Both the position numbers and the translations under genes were made by a program. From contig CAKUHX010000067.1 of assembly GCA_934659475.1 (NCBI GenBank), positions 1 through 8,258 of the forward strand: a stretch of DNA of 8,258 bases, written 5' to 3'. This DNA is from an uncultured Oscillospiraceae bacterium. GTDB lineage: Bacteria; Bacillota; Clostridia; Oscillospirales; Oscillospiraceae. Below, one piece after another: positions 6,380-8,258 of this stretch. Every line of letters starts with the position of its first letter. The first letter of the stretch is position 1. The notes below the pieces were generated by a model that saw nothing but the letters and a program-made list of their open reading frames with translations, searched no databases and was not told where the DNA came from.

Positions 6380-7719
6380 TGGACTTGCTCCTTTCCCTCT
6401 CTCGGCTTCAGATCCTGCACGCCCCGCAGGATGACCTGTCTCAGGTCCCCGGCCGACACGCTCTCCAGCGGCACATAGCCGCAGCCCACCAGATACTCCG
6501 ACAGCTCCTTCTGGTCCTGGGTGGCGGCGTCGTTGGCGTGGTTCATCATGTTCCGCACCGTTTTTACATACAGATAATCCCGGCAGACCTGCTGCATCTG
6601 CGAAACGGGGCACAGCAGCTGATAGCCGAAGAAGTTGCCGTAGCGGTTCCACTGGCCCAGCTGGTGCATCCCCTCCAGATACCTGATGGTGTCAACATAG
6701 ACCATGGGCGAGTTGTCGTTGAAGGCTCTGGGCGGCTCGGTCATCCCCCGGGGCCGGTATTTCTTGGACAGGGTGAAGAAGCCCCGCATGAACTGGGCCG
6801 CCGCGGCGTCCTCATATTCCTGGACCCTGGGGGTCCACGCGTGCTCCGTCACCTGGAGGAGGTACCCGCATTGGACGATATAGGCGGGGATGCGCTCCGT
6901 ATAGATGGTCACCGCCTGCTGCAGCATCTCGCTGCGCACGCACCACTCGATCAGGCTCAGGGTGGTCAGCTCCCGGCCGAACTTCGCCCGGAAGGCGGGC
7001 AGCAGCTGGCGCATCATCGGATCTGAGCAGCTCTCCGCCGCCGTCAGGGCCCCATTGAACGCGCGCATACACCCATCGATCTGCTTGGTCCTGCACAGGG
7101 AGATGGCCTCATACAGGTCCTCCATAGCGGTCAGCAGGCCGCGGATCTTGGCATCCTCCGTCCGGCCATAATAGGTGCGCAGCGTCCTTACGCTGCCGAA
7201 GGAGGTCAGCTCCTGCATCCCGGCCACCAGTTCGAAGGACCCGATCAGGCGGGAGAGGTCCTCCACCTCCTCCTTTTGAAAGCTGCTGTACACCGCGCCG
7301 ATGGTCCTCACTCCGGTATAGGACAGCACACGGCTGAGCAGCAGCAGGTCCATCACCGCGTTGCGGAACCCGCCGGTGGTCTCCAGCAGTACCTCGTCCC
7401 CAGCCCGGACCCGCCCCATGATCCCGGCCAGCGGCGCCCCGGCAAAGTCCTCCCCCTCCTCATAGGGGATCTCCGTTAAAACGATGTTCGGGTATTCCCC
7501 GGCGATCCTGTCCCGGAAGGGCGCCCACGCCGCGGCCTTCGCCCTTGGCGTTACGATACAGACGATCTCTTCCACGCCGCTGTACTGCCGGAGCAGGTAT
7601 CTCACCGGGGCCTCGTTGGTCTGCACCCCGGCAACGTCCTCCCCCACAGGACAGCGGTAGCGTTTTTCCCGTGCGTCCTCTTTATAGTCGCTGAGGAATA
7701 AAATGATCCTGCGGGCCAT
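6376..7719 (-). CDS. CARF-HEPN ribonuclease, Csx1/Csm6-like (TM1812-type CARF)
   Basis: A 447-residue predicted cyclic-oligoadenylate-activated RNase. The N-terminal CARF domain (1-185) has strand MARRIILFLSDY, CIVTPRAKAAA, and the ligand motif LLETTGGFRNAVMDLLLLSR (111-130). This is a variant of DxTHGFR, with E-T-T-G-G in place of D-x-T-H-G. It continues with VRTIGAVYSSF and FELVAGMQELTSFGS, as in TM1812 proteins. A helical linker follows. The HEPN catalytic motif R-N-x3-H is RNMMNH at 389-394, inside YVKTVRNMMNHAND. The ATG at 7719 is preceded by AAAGGAG with 5 nt spacing. A GTG 15 nt upstream is in frame but would place the ribosome site inside the gene. It is the first gene of the operon, behind a strong promoter, so the effector is probably the most abundant product. 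Whether it responds to cA4 or cA6 cannot be told. Confidence 0.88.
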   Translation of the reverse strand: MARRIILFLSDYKEDAREKRYRCPVGEDVAGVQTNEAPVRYLLRQYSGVEEIVCIVTPRAKAAAWAPFRDRIAGEYPNIVLTEIPYEEGEDFAGAPLAGIMGRVRAGDEVLLETTGGFRNAVMDLLLLSRVLSYTGVRTIGAVYSSFQKEEVEDLSRLIGSFELVAGMQELTSFGSVRTLRTYYGRTEDAKIRGLLTAMEDLYEAISLCRTKQIDGCMRAFNGALTAAESCSDPMMRQLLPAFRAKFGRELTTLSLIEWCVRSEMLQQAVTIYTERIPAYIVQCGYLLQVTEHAWTPRVQEYEDAAAAQFMRGFFTLSKKYRPRGMTEPPRAFNDNSPMVYVDTIRYLEGMHQLGQWNRYGNFFGYQLLCPVSQMQQVCRDYLYVKTVRNMMNHANDAATQDQKELSEYLVGCGYVPLESVSAGDLRQVILRGVQDLKPREGKEQVH

Positions 7720-7776
7720 AGTCTCTCCTTTCACGGCGGGGCCACAGTCCCCCGTCGGCGGCTTATTCTGTCGAAA

Positions 7777-7804
7777 ATTATACCACAGCCGCCGGGTTTT
7801 TCAA
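7777..7804 (-). promoter_or_regulatory. Promoter of the CARF-HEPN/CARF/sigma-like/cas6 operon
   Basis: On the minus strand there is TTGAAA (7799-7804), a 16-nt spacer and TATAAT (7777-7782) preceded by TGG, an extended -10. Transcription would begin near 7770, about 50 nt before the ATG at 7719. Seven-base inverted arms, CGGCGGC (7756-7762) and GCCGCCG (7788-7794), flank the -10 box and might be an operator. The boxes are ordinary housekeeping-sigma type. Confidence 0.82.
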
Positions 7805-8007
7805 CATTCTTTTCCGCCGCCGCCCCCGCCCGTCTATCTTCCGCGCCTATCCTTTACTCGGGGCCGCCCCATCTCTTTTTCAGACCCGGCGGGATCTTTT
7901 CCGCGAACTTCCATTTTTAGGGCCGTTTCCACCCCCGAAGGCAGGCGGTCCGCGGGGCTGTTGGTCAGAAAATGCGCCCGTTTTCTGTACAACAGGCACA
8001 AAACAGC
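7805..8007. other. Divergent control region / CRISPR leader upstream part
   Basis: The noncoding space between the operon promoter and the array promoter. It has pyrimidine-rich plus-strand sequence on the left and a 38-bp dyad on the right (7958-7995). Short frames crossing it show no protein motifs. In type III-A arrays the leader also guides spacer acquisition, but no known leader motif is recognisable here. Confidence 0.55.
7958..7995. promoter_or_regulatory. 38-bp dyad upstream of the array promoter
   Basis: Two nested pairs of arms share one axis. CTGTTG (7958-7963) pairs with CAACAG (7990-7995), and CAGAAAA (7966-7972) pairs with TTTTCTG (7981-7987). Two mismatched positions lie between the inner and outer arms, and the centre is 8 nt. 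It ends 12 nt before the -35 box of the array promoter, a usual place for a regulator site. Sequence alone does not show which protein binds. Confidence 0.55.
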
Positions 8008-8036
8008 TTGCTTCTTCACCGTTTCTGTGTTATATT
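8008..8036 (+). promoter_or_regulatory. Promoter of the plus-strand CRISPR array
   Basis: TTGCTT (8008-8013), a 17-nt spacer and TATATT (8031-8036). Transcription would start near 8043, giving roughly 54 nt of leader RNA before the first repeat at 8097. Its direction agrees with the repeat orientation deduced from the 3' AAC handle end. Confidence 0.72.
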
Positions 8037-8096
8037 ATCTTTGTAGGACTGTGCAAGATCAACAAAAATGCCCATACGGGTCTGTACCCTTTTGCC

Positions 8097-8258
8097 GATA
8101 CAGCCCGCACCCCTCACGGGGACAGCAACAATAACATAATAGTTCTTCTTCCACTCATCGCCATGATGCAGCCCGCACCCCTCACGGGGACAATAACAAA
8201 TTTCTCTCCTGGAAAACTATCCGATAGGTTTTAGATGCAACTCTCACCCCTCACGGGG
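8097..8258 (+). CRISPR. Leader end of a type III-A-like CRISPR array (continues past the right edge)
   Basis: Three repeats start at 8097, 8165 and 8234 (the last is cut by the edge), with periods of 68 and 69 bp. The repeat is about 33 nt: GATRCAR, six variable bases, the stem-loop CCCCTCACGGGG, then AC-N3-AAC. Spacers are about 35 nt (8130-8164) and 36 nt (8198-8233) and unrelated to each other. The GAT start, the GGGGAC after the stem and the ACAGCAAC/ACAATAAC ends match the layout of type III-A repeats such as those of Streptococcus and Staphylococcus. This supports plus-strand crRNAs cut by the Cas6 encoded at 4179-4925. The copies are not identical: the first two share GCAGCCCGCA-like left flanks, while the third has GCAACTCTCA. 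Confidence 0.88.

Noticed and set aside
5207..6478. 423-codon plus-strand open frame
   Set aside because: It lies opposite the sigma-like, CARF and CARF-HEPN genes, which have clear motifs and coupled starts. The plus frame shows no domain.
8057..8082. GAT...CCCATACGGG as an extra leader-side CRISPR repeat
   Set aside because: It has a GAT and a short stem at about the right distance, but lies only about 40 bp before the first repeat instead of 68 and lacks the CCCCTCACGGGGAC core. It is more likely a leader hairpin.
7703..8134. 143-codon plus-strand frame across the divergent control region
   Set aside because: It starts antisense inside the CARF-HEPN gene and runs through two promoters into the first CRISPR repeat. 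No motif or ribosome site supports it.

Overview
The window looks like the chromosome of a GC-rich gut Firmicute of the Oscillospiraceae/Clostridia type. This rests on AAAGGAG-type ribosome sites, TTGNNN/TATAAT promoters, a TAXI/TRAP lipoprotein, a PIN-kinase-zinc-ribbon protein, and CRISPR genes resembling those of anaerobic Firmicutes. The taxon is inferred, not proven. All recognised protein genes lie on the minus strand. The CRISPR repeats read on the plus strand.

Layout, left to right. (1) 1-923: the N-terminal part of a TAXI-family solute-binding lipoprotein, with its own promoter at about 1157-1185 and a 39-bp near-perfect dyad just downstream of that promoter. (2) 1186-1442: an AT-rich gap with no gene. 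(3) 1443-3363: a terminator and a three-domain protein (PIN-like, protein kinase, zinc ribbon). (4) 3580-3670: a one-spacer CRISPR-like mini-array whose second repeat runs directly into a strong two-way terminator. (5) 3727-7719: a minus-strand CRISPR accessory operon. In transcription order it encodes a CARF-HEPN ribonuclease, a stand-alone CARF protein, a sigma-70-like protein, Cas6, and, after an internal terminator, a small Csx15/Csx20-like protein. (6) 7720-8096: a divergent control region with promoters facing both ways and a 38-bp dyad. (7) 8097 to the right edge: the first three repeats and two spacers of a plus-strand CRISPR array that runs out of the window.

The repeats begin GAT, carry a CCCC/GGGG stem, and end in AC-N3-AAC, as in type III-A (Csm) arrays, where the last eight bases form the crRNA 5' handle. 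Cas6 would cut the array transcript. A Cas10-Csm complex, not seen here, would make cyclic oligoadenylate on target recognition. The CARF-HEPN protein would then act as the RNA-cutting effector, and the CARF-only and Csx-like proteins may sense or degrade the messenger.

The most unusual part is the sigma-70-like gene, translationally embedded between a CARF gene and cas6. It suggests a type III module with a transcriptional output or self-control. The repeat copies also differ more from each other than is normal at the leader end of an array.
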